Made by a program: the position numbers and the translations under genes
Origin: Strigops habroptila
Lineage: Eukaryota; Chordata; Aves; Psittaciformes; Psittacidae
Reading direction: 5' to 3'
Length of the DNA: 64,000 bases
Assembly: GCF_004027225.2 (NCBI RefSeq)
Contig: NC_046358.1
Location: 9,765,284-9,829,283, forward strand
Notes under the pieces: model-generated
Databases searched by the model: none
What the model was told of the DNA's origin: nothing
The model's input: only the letters and a program-made list of their open reading frames with translations
In this document: in pieces, positions 23,401 through 35,400 of the stretch
Layout of the letters: the number at the start of each line of letters is the position of its first letter
Numbering within the stretch: the stretch's first letter is position 1

Positions 23401-26400
23401 AGCTCAGGATGGGTGAGGCGCTGAGCAGCTTGATCTAGTTGAAGATATCTGTGGTCATTGCAGGAGGGTTGGCCTAGATGGCCTTTAAACATCCCTTCTA
23501 ACCCAAACTGTTCTATGATTCTGTGATTTCCTTTATAGTCATAGGGAGATGCAGATAAGTCCCGGGGCACTGTTTTTCTCATCCTAAGGTTGACATCTAA
23601 AATAAGCTAAAGGAATCCGACCCAAGCTGCGTCACTCCTTTGCTCTGGAGGAGGTGTATTATGGTACCTTTTAGTGCATAGTTGCATGTGGCAAGCTGTG
23701 ATGGCACCATGCTGTTGTCCTCTCTGGAGAAGACATGGTCTCACTGCCTAAGACCATGAGGTCTCCATAAGAGTGTGAGGTTTATGAAGGTATACGGAAA
23801 TTCAGTGGAAAATGCTGCTCTTGATGCCTCTAAATTTGGAGGGTCTCTAGTGGATCCCTGCTTGGTAGGTGATAATTGCTGTGTGATAATTGCTGTGTGA
23901 GACAAAGAACTGGAGTTAAATGCTTCTGCCTTCCTTTCCTCTCATGTGGGGTAACATCGCACACATGCAAGGTTTCATTGATGTACTGTGTAAATGGTGG
24001 TTTGTTTTCCCTGTTGCTGGTACCAGCTTTGGTTAAGTTAGCTCAGCATGTATCTATTCACCTTCCCTGTCAAACTATATCCTTAAAATATGTTCAGATT
24101 CAGTAGCATTAGGTGGCCCAGGCTTTCCAGCTGTAACAATGAAATATTGACAAATTGCTGTGCTATGATTGCTTTCAAGTATAAGGGGAGAAGATTTCAG
24201 TAAATAAAGCAGTGACTTTCGATTAAATGCAATCTCTCAAATCACAATTTAGGTCTCAACTGCCGAGTTTCTCAATGTACAAGCAGGAAAAGATTGATGC
24301 TGCTTTGTCATAACAGATATAAATAACTAGGAGGTCTTTTTGCATGTGGGGAAAAACAGGTTTCCTTCAAATTTTGTTTGCGAATCATCTGCTAGACTTC
24401 TGCTGAGTGTAATGTGAATCTTGGTCTTGTTCTAAATTGTGTCTGAATTAAACTGTAGCATCTGTGCTTCAACTTAATGAAACCTCTTTAAATGATGCAT
24501 ATCAAAGTGAGCAGTGATTTGGTCAAGGCACCTTGGTGGCTGCTTCTCCAACGACAGGCAGTCAGCAAATGCTTTGTGAAAATAAAACTTCTTTAAGTTG
24601 GGGACCAGAAAAATCATAAGTGCCTTTTTGAATATTTAGCTTCAGAGGTACTCGTGGAGGCTGGAACTAACTTTCAGCTGTCAAATAGAGGTGCTATGCT
24701 GCTTCTGGTGAGGCCAAGGGCTGCCATTTCTAATGTGCTTTTCAACCTCCAGAGTGGCTTGCAAGATGTTTACAAAGTCTTATGAAGTAGATAATGTTAT
24801 CTTTGTTTGATAAATGGGAGAAGTAACGCTTGAAGTTATGAAATGAGTGAGCAAAGTCATGGGGGGAGTTAGATTGTTACAGTGATTGTTAGATTGATAT
24901 AAAACAAATATATGGAGGTGAATGGCTTTTTAAAGGTCTGAAAATGTCCCGTAGGCTCTAAAAAGTTCTGTAAAGAGTACTGCTCACCAAAAAAAGGGGG
25001 AGAGACAATACAGTGCTTAGACATCGTAGAGGTCTTAATTTTTCGAATTTGACTTTTGTGAGTCTTCTGTCACAGACTGTGGATTCTATAGTGCATTGAT
25101 TGAATTTGTAGGACTATGTGGCAAGGTGAAACCTAGACTTTGGTGTCCTCCATGTGTCACAGTTCCCTTATACTGGACACAGGAGGTAAGGAAGAGCATG
25201 TTTGAGAAAAATCATCTCTAGGGGGTTAGCTGCTGGTTCAGTCACTTACCTACTTGAAGGGTAAAAACTAACCTTGGAGGATATAAATAGGCTGAGAAAG
25301 GATTTTTCTGTGTAATACCATATTCTGTACATCTCTTCCTTTGCGATCTTTGTAGTTAGACATGTTGAATCAAGCATAGCTTTAAGTTCATTGAAGGTTA
25401 TATGAACCCCCAGCTTCCTTGGGCAAAAGAGTGTTGCCTTGATTCATTCAGTCTCTTGAATCTTGAATACAGTCCTTGCTTTAGAATGTACTTCTATGTC
25501 GTTGTTTGGCTTGGTGTTATTTGCATTTGTAGTGTTCTGGAATGGATCATGTTGCAATGAAGAATGTTGCCCTCTGAGATGTCTGCCAAATTTGTTGCAA
25601 CATTTGGCACCTTACACATGGGTTTTGTCTTTATTTTTATATTCTTTTCAATGTGAAATAGGTGTGATTATCATATTAAATTCTTCCAAGTCATGGTGAG
25701 GTTAGTGGCTGCTCTGTGAATATGTGTGTTCCATAAGTTCAGGTAAGATGGTCACCAGTTGAAGTAGCAGCTGCAGAAAAAGCTGTGGGTGAACTCAACT
25801 GACGATGAACACATGTTTGTATTTACCAAAATGGCCTGTCATCTTGACTTTGTGACTGAGGACTCTCTTGTGCTGCTCATGTGTTGACTGACCTCTTACA
25901 CGGACACCTTCAATAAATTCGGGAGTACATGCAAGATCACCCGGCACACTCTGCTGTATTCCAGCACTGCACTCTGTTCTGTTGTTTGCTGGTTCTTAAT
26001 CCAGTCATTCAAGCTCTTACTCATAAAATGTGGTGTCCTAGTCAGTGGAAGATTTTTCATCTGATAGCACTGGTAATTCTGGGACCTGGGTCTTCTCTGC
26101 TGCCTTGTGCCTCTATACAGCCTCCATGTGAAATGAAGCATCTTGGTGTGATCTGCATCTAGCAGAAGAAGAAAAAAGCAACTTCTCTGAAGATTTTGAT
26201 GTAGTGCATGTTGTCTTCAGTGGTTTAGCAGAAGTCCTTATCAAAAAGACCTGTCAGTGACCATGGCTACATTCCATACAAGAGTCTCAAGGATCATTCT
26301 AGACAGAGAAAACTCTCCTCTGGAGAGGCTCTCAGCACTGACTCTGCGCGGTAGTGGTTCCTCAGCCCTCCTGTCCACCCTAAGGGAGAATGGTGACCTC

Positions 26401-29400
26401 TTGTTTTGCCTGATTTAGTGTCAGTGCCCAGGAAGGGGCCCATGTGAGTACAAATTCCTTTGACCGTTCAGACCCTATGGATGGAGCTGTGGGGCTAAGG
26501 ATATGCTGCGTCATAGGGCTCTCATTTCTTCAGGGGAAAGACTGGTTTTCATACAGCACCTTTTTTTTTTTTTCTATAAGGGGGGAGAGAGTTAAGTATT
26601 TATTTACTTACTTATTTACTTTATTCTGGCCAGAGCTGAAACCTTGATTTTTGCAGTGTGCTTCCTTTCTCCCGCTGAATCATTTGTATGCATTTCACTG
26701 ACAGAGCGTTTGAAAGCCCCGCTTTCCTCCAGGGAGTTTACAGCCAAACTGATGCAAACTCTTTCTTCTCAGGTGCCTCACGATCATCTGTCATCCAATG
26801 CAAGCCAGGAGGCAACTGCCCCAGCAGACACAGAGGCATGACTAGGCAGCTCTCCCCTCTATCTGTTGCTGAAGATTCTGCTGCTCCCATTCTTGAGCTG
26901 CAGAATCGAAGTCCCTCGGGAATCTGTCGGCACAGCAGAGTCGAGAGGCAGAGCAGATCAGGTAGGCATAACAGCCACATTCCCGGCGTCACAGCATGCC
27001 TGCGAAAGGCCTCTTTCGTCTGTCTTTTGAAAGATGGTGTGGAGTCTGGGCATGTTGATGTTGATTTACGGTGCTGCGAACAGCTAAGCGACATGAAAGG
27101 CCTTCGTTTATCCATGTGCAAACTGGCGTTAGGCGGGAAGGAAGCAAGGATGGGAGGAAAAGGCCTGGGCCTCAGTAGGTACATGTAGTGTGTTAGAGAT
27201 CTCAGAAATCATAAGGCCACCAGGCACAGAAGATCTTGAAAGGATAATTAACACGCACACACAAATTAGTTTTTATAAAGTGGTTGTTTCCTCAGCTTCA
27301 GCCTGGCCAGAGACTAGGACCTTTAAAAGCCAGCCATGTTCCTTCTCAAAGATAATGACAATCTCAGCTCACACCATGGACAGTCTGATGAAGAGGAAGA
27401 GAAGGAGCAACAGGTGGAAGGATATCTAGGGAAGACCATCACAGTTCAGATCATCGATCAGCTGCACATCAGGGCTTCCATCAGGAATATGTTACCCACT
27501 TTACTGCAGAAGTTTAGCTCAACTGACCCTATAGCTACGGTGTACACTGACTTCTCCATGATATCCACCCATTACCAGCAGGGATGGGATGGAAACAGTT
27601 ACAATATGCAGCCGCAGGCTTTTGAGTCTGCTGATTTGTACTATTGAGAAGGAAACAGACATTAAATGACTGAAATAATTTAACTATCCAAGTTCTTTGG
27701 AAGACTGCCAGTGTAGATACTGTGAGTAAAAAGGGGAGGAAGAACAGGTTGGATCTCCCTTGCACACTGGAATTGTGGGAGATGAAACTTCCTCTTGTCA
27801 TTTCATCACCCATGGCAGCAAGAGCCAGCCATTTTCTTCTTGTGTTGGAAAATGGAGGGATCTCATGCTTCAGGAATACTCTTTTGATGGAAACCCTCAG
27901 AAAAATACTGGAAGTGATTATTGTTGCAAGGAGTGGATGATGCAGCATCTTGCAGTAAAGATGATATCTAAGATACCAGAAAACTAATCTATTATAACTT
28001 TTGCAGATACCAGGCTGAAATAACTCTCTGCATGCTGGCACTAGGGTACATCCAAAATCAGAATCCGTCTTCTCTAAGGACTTTAGGCTACTTGAGAAAA
28101 GAGTAGTACTTTGGCATCATACTCTTCTAAACATTTATTTTGCATTTATTCATTTATCTTTTTATCCCGATCTTCCCTTCCTCATCAGGGAGGTCTAGAT
28201 AGGGCTGACCTGACAGGTAGGTAAACTAATATAAAAAATATTATTTTCTAGGATGTAGTTGGCAAATAGTGAAAAGAGTTCAGAAGATAAACTGTAGGTT
28301 TTGGTTTTCCTCATCTCACGGTTCTGCAAAATGAAAGCAAGAAGCTTTTCTTTACCATCTTGTCACAGAGACATCACAAGCAACAGTTATATTATAGATA
28401 AAAGGACCATGTAGGGATATTTCTGCTGGCTGCCTTTCAACACAGTTTGGCATTGACCAGTGTCGTCTCAATCTGTTACCTGCAGTGCCATTTGCATTCT
28501 TTCCCTGTCATTTCATCTGTGTTGAGTTCTCAGATTGTTTCTGTGCTCTTGGCAGGGTAAGTCTGTTGGTTTGTTTCAGACCAAACTAAATGCAGACACC
28601 AGGGATTTCTTCTACCTTGCTAAATGTAAAAAGCTGTCTACCACCACTTTGGCTGATCAATTTGTTTTTAACTTATTAGCATATCAGTCAGTATCTGAAC
28701 ACAAGTGCTACATTCTAGCTTACTCCAGCCCCAGCTTCATGACTTAGAAATCCTTAAACCTATTTAGTATGAATTATGTGCCTGCTTGCTGTGTGTCTTT
28801 GAGTTCAAGCCCTGTAATTATTTTTAAAGACATTTCTTATATTGTCCTTTTGATTGTTTGGCCAAGATTTAGGTGTGCATATCCCTTAGATTTTGAAAGC
28901 AGCTGTCAAGCCTCTATGTCACTTTGGCTGGGGTTCTATCTGAATTTCACTTAAATTAAATATCTAGTATAGGAAGAGATAATTGCCTCCAGTGGGCTTA
29001 GATATATGTGAGGATGAAATCAGCTACCTTTTCACTGTACCATACTTTTATTATCATTAAATATAAAGGGCCCCTAGACAATATATTTAGTCTGAATACA
29101 CAATTATTTCCTAACTACATTACATGGGATGAATCTTACCCATTCATTAAGCACTTAAGAAAACTCCTCACTACATTTAATCAGGCGAAAACTTACATAG
29201 GTCTTTAAATCCAAGGACTTGAAAGAAATGTATGTTCCTGTGCCTTTCCCTAACATTCAAACTTGGGACTCTTAAATCCAAGGGAAATGCTAATGGTAGT
29301 GTCATGCATAGTAACAGCAATTACATAGTTATTTGGTAATTGTAAAATGAAAGCATTGATATAGGTGCTTTAGTCTTTTATTCTTGTATGATTATTTTAA

Positions 29401-32400
29401 CTGCTGGCTGAAGAAGGTTCTAATTGCATGGTAGTTTTGCTTAGCAGGGAAACCTGCAAGTGGATGTTACATAATATATTTTTTTGAAGCCATTCTAGCT
29501 TGCAAATAAACTGTAATTTACCTTTTAATAGAATATGTCAGTCATTATTAGTACCATAAAAATACCTATTTTCTCTCAACAGCCGAAGAGAATGCTAAAA
29601 TGATGCTTGGCTTTTCAGACCAGTGTCTGCATGTTTTTAATAAACCTGTAATTTTATTTAAATTCTTGATTCACCACTAAATAATGGCAACACTAAATAC
29701 TGATTATTTTTAGGAAAAAAACCCCACCATACAATTACAATTACAAAAAGATCTATGTCTTGGTTAGGAAAATTCTTGATTGCAAATATGTTCCCTGCTA
29801 TGATGAATTAGATGTAATGTCGGTCTAATGTAATAACTTTGAACCTCAGTTTGCCATTTTTTTATAGCTGTAGCAAAAACAGTAATACAAAAGAAAAGTA
29901 AACCTGAGTCTGAAAGGGTACAATTTTCGCATTCAAGTTGAACGTAGGACAGCATATGTTCTCGCTGCAGTGGATCTATAGCTCCTCTTAACAATTATAT
30001 TGTTTCTTATATATATCACGTCACGTGTTGACGTGACTAATAATTGATAGTAGTAGTTAAGAATAGCTGCAGGTCATGATTTTTAAAAAGAACTCCTGTT
30101 TATTCTATCAAACTTACGTGATATGGAACTAGATGATCTTTAAGGTCCCTTTCAACCCAAACCATTCTAGGATTCTATGGTATGGTCTAATGGAATACAT
30201 GGCTGGATCTCAGTGCTGCCACATTAGCTCATGGGGCAACAGTGTTAGTGCTCCTCAATATCCAATGCAATTCAACTCATTGTTTTCAGCTGGGATCTGT
30301 GAAATCAAAATAGGGTTCACGGGTTGCATTTCTGGAAGATGTGGCTGGAGAGCAAGTTGCCAGTTGGTAAAATTAAATTCTCTACGTTTCTGTTAGGAAA
30401 TCTGCAGATGGTCTGCAGACCAGATCTGAAAAGTCCTGCACTAAAATAGGAAATGACAACTTTCCAATTCCTCCTTTTTTATGTGTAGAGGTTTATTTCT
30501 AGGCATGCCAAGCTTCAGTCTTGACCAGTTTCCTTTTTTAACTTCAAAAATGTAAATATACCAACTTTCTCCGCTTGGGCATATGAAACCACCAAACTGT
30601 TTCTTTTCCCATCCCAACTTGGAAATAAAAAAGTGATTCTTGAGTTAAAGTCTTGAATAATAATAACTGGCTTCTGACTTCAGATGCAGAGGCTCAGATT
30701 TTGTGTTGCACACATGCACAGTAATTGACTTTATAATGTTGGTTCCAAATATTGTAGCTCTGTTCTAGAGGTTTGGCTGGCAGAAGGAATGAAGGGCTGA
30801 TAAAGTAAACAGTGGCACAGCTTAACCATAGCACTGTTACCTCAGGCCTCGGTATAGTGTTTGTGTTTTGTTCCTATTCCCTTGAAGTGACAGAGACAAT
30901 ATTACTCTCTCTGTGCATGATTCCAGTGTTTGTGGGACATAAGGGACTTACAGAGAGAAGGCAAGGGATGGTTTGTGTCTGGATCAGGGGGGAGATTCTG
31001 CCAAGAATTGTTTTGAATGTATTCATAATGTGCACAACTCTTTTCTTTTTCTACTCTTTTTTCTTCAGGAGAAGAAGGAACACTAACACACACGGAGAGC
31101 AGCAGCCAAGAAGCCGAAGGACAGACACGATGCCAGTCTTGCACATCCACATTCCTCAAGCTTATCTGGAGATTTCTGATCATTTTGTCCGTCTCTTCTT
31201 CCTGGGTCGGGACCACGCAGTTTGTCAAAATCACGTATGAGACCTTCGACTGTCCTTTTTTCATGACTTGGTTCTCAACAAACTGGAACATTATGGTTTT
31301 TCCCATTTATTATTCTGGGCATCTTGCAACTGCACAGGAAAAGCAGTCTCCAATCAGAAAATTCAGGTAGGCTTTATTGTGGCAATATCCCTTTGATCAA
31401 CCTGATCTCTGCAGACTGAGATCACTGCTCTTCTCAGTTGGACCCATGGTGTCAGAAGGCAGAATAAAGGTCATGCCGCAGGAAATCTCATTCATAAATA
31501 GCTTACAGAAAGCTAACAGATGACTGATACATGCTTGAATAAATGGATCATTAATTGTTAGATGGGGTTTTTACTGAGTTGAAAAGGTCAGTAATTTGCT
31601 TATAATCTTGCTATTATACTATCTGATATATCTATATTTTGTATCCTTGTCTGGATCAGGTGATTAATTAATCTCTTCTGGTCCATTTATGATAGAACAG
31701 TAGTGTAAAGGGGAACCAAAACAGCTCATAGCTGAGAAGATGCTCAAAGCTGAAGAGATGGCTTCCATGCAGGAGACCATGGCTTGTTCTCTATGCTCAG
31801 TCAGTATAGCAGGCTGAAAACTTCCCTTTCCTCCTCCTGCTGCATAGCACAGAGGAATAGCATCTTAGTAGCCTTCTCTGCTCTCTTTTGTGTGTGGTAG
31901 GAATTAAAGCAGGTTGCAGACTCTTGGGTTTCCTCCCCTGTAGCTCTGAGGAGTAAGTTGGCATAGCTTAGTGGCTGTCATCCTGAGGAAACGATGCGAA
32001 GGCTTTGTCCCTTCTTCCATCAGACTCCATGTGGAAATACCTCTTCCTCTGTGTAGCAAGAGCCAGGGGAAGACATCCCTTTGACTCCAGCCTTCCCTAA
32101 CGCCACGTGGCAGTATGTTGTAATTGAACTTTCAACCTCAAGTGCAAAGGAGCCTATAGTACTAACTATAACATTAGTCTGCAGGGCTGGAAATTTGTAA
32201 ATCCCTCTTCAATAGGCACTGTGAAATCACAGAAATTCAAGATTAGAGAGGAACCCAAATAGATCATCCGGTCCAGCCACCAGCACTGCAGCAGGACCAA
32301 GCTGACTTAGCTTCACCCTAGCCAGTTCTTAAGAAAGCGATAGCTAACCTGTCCTCAGGGCTTGGAAGTACCACTGTGGTCTGGGACTATTCATTTCACA

Positions 32401-35400
32401 GTTCCTCCTCCACTTCCATTATTCTACCAATATGACAGTGCTTTAAAAGATGGAACTAAATTCAGCTTGCCACGGTATAACACACCTTGCCCATGGAGGG
32501 AAGAAATTCACAGGCTGATTTTGAACTGGGACCCAATTCTGTTACTCCAGTGCAGACTTGCTTTGAAAACAATCTTACTGACTTCAGCAGAATTGTCTGT
32601 TCTGCAAGGTATTAACCAGCATGTGGCACATACCTTGTTCCTGCTGTCAGGGTTCAGCACAGCTGTCATTGAGCGCACAGCGAATTCAATTTGTGACTGT
32701 CAGGCTGGAGTATAGCAGGGACTAATTCTTCCCTCAGCTGCTTTTGCCAGGATCTGGGGTGTAATATGGTCCTAAATTCTCATTTCTGTCAAATCAGCAT
32801 AACTGAAATTGAGCAGTTGCACTTGATTAACTGCTTCTCTGAAAACCCTAGTGTACATTAATGATGCCTTCATTCAGATTCTTGCTGGATTATTTGTGAG
32901 AACATTAACAGTGTCAGCTTGGCTTCTGGGTAGGGGGTAAAGCACAGCAGATAAGGAATAAGGTGAGAATAAGTATCCTTGCAGATAGATTCTTTGCAGT
33001 TGGTTGATTATATATCCATCAGAGCAAAATTTTGGGCAAAACATTTGTGGCAATGCATAATGTAAGTATGCTTAAATAATTAATAGATTTCCCAAGCTGT
33101 TAGGAGTTCAGCTTTTAAAGTTGAGGACACATGCTTACATGGCCAGAAGAATTTCTGCACACACAGAGACTTGAAGTAGGTTTGTGAATGTGTGGAAACA
33201 GGAGACCAGAGTTAGAGCTGATGGGCATCTTCCCAGATTATTTCCTATTCCAGATATGTAGGGAACTCACATCCCAGGGATGAGGTAGCTGCTGGCAAAT
33301 ACTGAGTTTATTATGGGCATCAGCTACTTGGTCTGTGCCATGTTATGACTTGGCAAGCCAAACTCTTTCAGTTTAGGTATGAGAAAGGACATATCTTCAG
33401 GATGAGCACTTGATTTTCTGGTGACTTAAAGAAATGAAAAGCATCATTTGTAGTTTTTAAATTTAGAGAGTTGTAGACAGATTTAGTTCTAAAAGGGTAT
33501 TGGAGGTCATTTGACCCAGCCTCCTACCAAGGACAGAGTTATTTTCAAAGCTAGATGAGTTGTTTGTATAATTGCTTGGTTTGTGTTCTTGATATTGTTC
33601 CCGTTACAAAGCATTTTATTATGTTTTTTATGATTTCTTGTTGCTTCATTTCCTAGTTTTATTTCTGTGGAGTAGCTAATTCTTGGTCAACAAAGCCCAT
33701 CCTGTAGTGATTCCAAGCCTGCCTTAGAGTCCAGAGGTGATTTCTCTTTGTGTTTCTGGAGGATGTAGTTACTCAGTAGGAGTTTTAAAGACATATGACA
33801 TTTTGTCCAGCAGATGTTCCTGGTGGATCAGAACAAACGCTGTCTATGATATCCTGGCAGAGATCAGTGATCATGCAAGTGACTTGCAGAGTGCTGCCCC
33901 AGGCTGGCAAAGCTGTATAGAGCCATTGTTACTTTAATAAATTCGACTTGGAAGGATAGAAGTCTCAATCTTCAACTCTAGATTTGCTTTCTGAAAGTTT
34001 ATAATCTTTGGGATTGTAAATTATGTATTTCTTAGCTTTTATACTTTATCTTGGAGATTAAATTTTGTGGTCTTAGAAACTAACTCATGGTTATTACCTC
34101 CATGCTGCATTTCAGTAAAGTATCTTGGTTGTCTTGAGGCAGAAGATGCAGCTCTTGATATCCCCTCAGTATTGTAGATAAGAGGCATGTCCCACATAAG
34201 GAGCTTGAAATTCCTTGCATTAGTGGTGGATAAAAATCTGAAGCTCAGTAAGCTCAGCACTAGGAAAGCTAACCCTGCCAGTATTTACCACAGCAGAAGA
34301 CTCCACAGACTTGACAGAGGATCCTAACAGAGTTATAATTTGGAATAGGTGGATGATATTTTCAACGTCAGTAAATTTTTCCTCCTCATCCACTGTCTTG
34401 GCTTCTCAAGGACAAACACTGTGACATACAGCAGCTTTCTACCGGAATATATCCACAATGTAATAGCTGAGGTTAGTCCTATAGGAGCTATACAGCCTTG
34501 AGGCACTGGCACTGAGTGTTGGTAAGGGCAGGTTTAATAAAAATGAACATGTTGGGAAGAGTCAGTTTTCTAGAAAAAAAGAATGTGAGCATCACTTAAA
34601 GTAAAAACAGAGCTCTAAGTAGCTGATACTTGCTGTCATCTGTCATCTGCAAGTCTGTCACCTACAGATCTCTCCATGTTGCAGCAGTAGCTCAGTCCGG
34701 CTTCCTTAGCCACTTACAGAATGCACTGCAAATCTAGATCTTCACTGTGAAAGGCTTTTCAGAGGAGAGATGCGGATCTCTGTTGCCTGAAGCTGCTCCG
34801 AATGGCTCAACAGTAAGGAGGAAGACCATCAGCACAAAAACAGGGCTTCCTTTGGAGTATTCCTCTTGGGAGACAGCATTCCTGTGGTGCTGCCCCCTGA
34901 GCCAGACACTGCTTATGTGGGAGGTTCATGTACAATTCCCTATCCTTTTGCTCCAGCTCTGGAACAGACAAATACAGCTGGCCAGGATCCTTCTTAGTGT
35001 TCAGACTTAGTCAGTCCTGGAAAACAATTCACCAGTTGCTTAACCGCCATTACTCTGTCTGTCTCCTGAAATCAAGCTGGAAGATATTTTATTGCAGCAG
35101 ATGCCATCGTTTAGATAGAAGGACCAAACGGCATATTAACAACTTGTGCTCACAGAAGATTCCAGGGTGCTTCTTGCTACCATAATGTCACTGGTGGCCT
35201 TGCCAAGTTTTGATCAGGGTGATGTAATTACATTCGCTGTATTTGCATTACCCCAGGTAGCATCTCTAAGCTCTGTGCTTTCTGTAAGCTGTTTTAAAAC
35301 CAGTGCTTGCATTACACTCCAGAGGTGTCTGTGTGTCAGGGGTGAATAAACACATTCTTCTGCATGGGCTGGCATTGGAATAACTAAGATGCGACACAAG

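Larger units (their letters stand above)
14473..26772 (+). other. SLC35F4 intron 1
   Basis: A 12.3-kb intron with GTAAAT...CTCAG ends. It holds a (GT)n tract, an (AT)n tract near 19855 and the CR1 fragment at about 23385. Otherwise it is AT-rich unique sequence in which I see no supported exon. Confidence 0.75.
26962..31068 (+). other. SLC35F4 intron 2
   Basis: A 4.1-kb intron. It contains an unexplained 103-codon ORF at 27336-27647, the CRE/E-box palindrome at 30016 and a CR1 stub at 30122. Confidence 0.8.

Noticed and set aside
26688-26772. Extension of SLC35F4 exon 2 upstream to an ATG, giving a 166-codon ORF
   Set aside because: A good 3' splice site at 26771-26772 and matching phase make the upstream part intronic; the downstream part past 26961 is likewise intronic.
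26738-27184. 148-codon minus-strand ORF overlapping SLC35F4 exon 2
   Set aside because: Best explained as the open antisense of a real exon plus chance; no splice context or domain.
33470-33530. GGAGGTCATTTGACCCAGCC as an old minus-strand CR1
   Set aside because: Too short and diverged to separate from chance.
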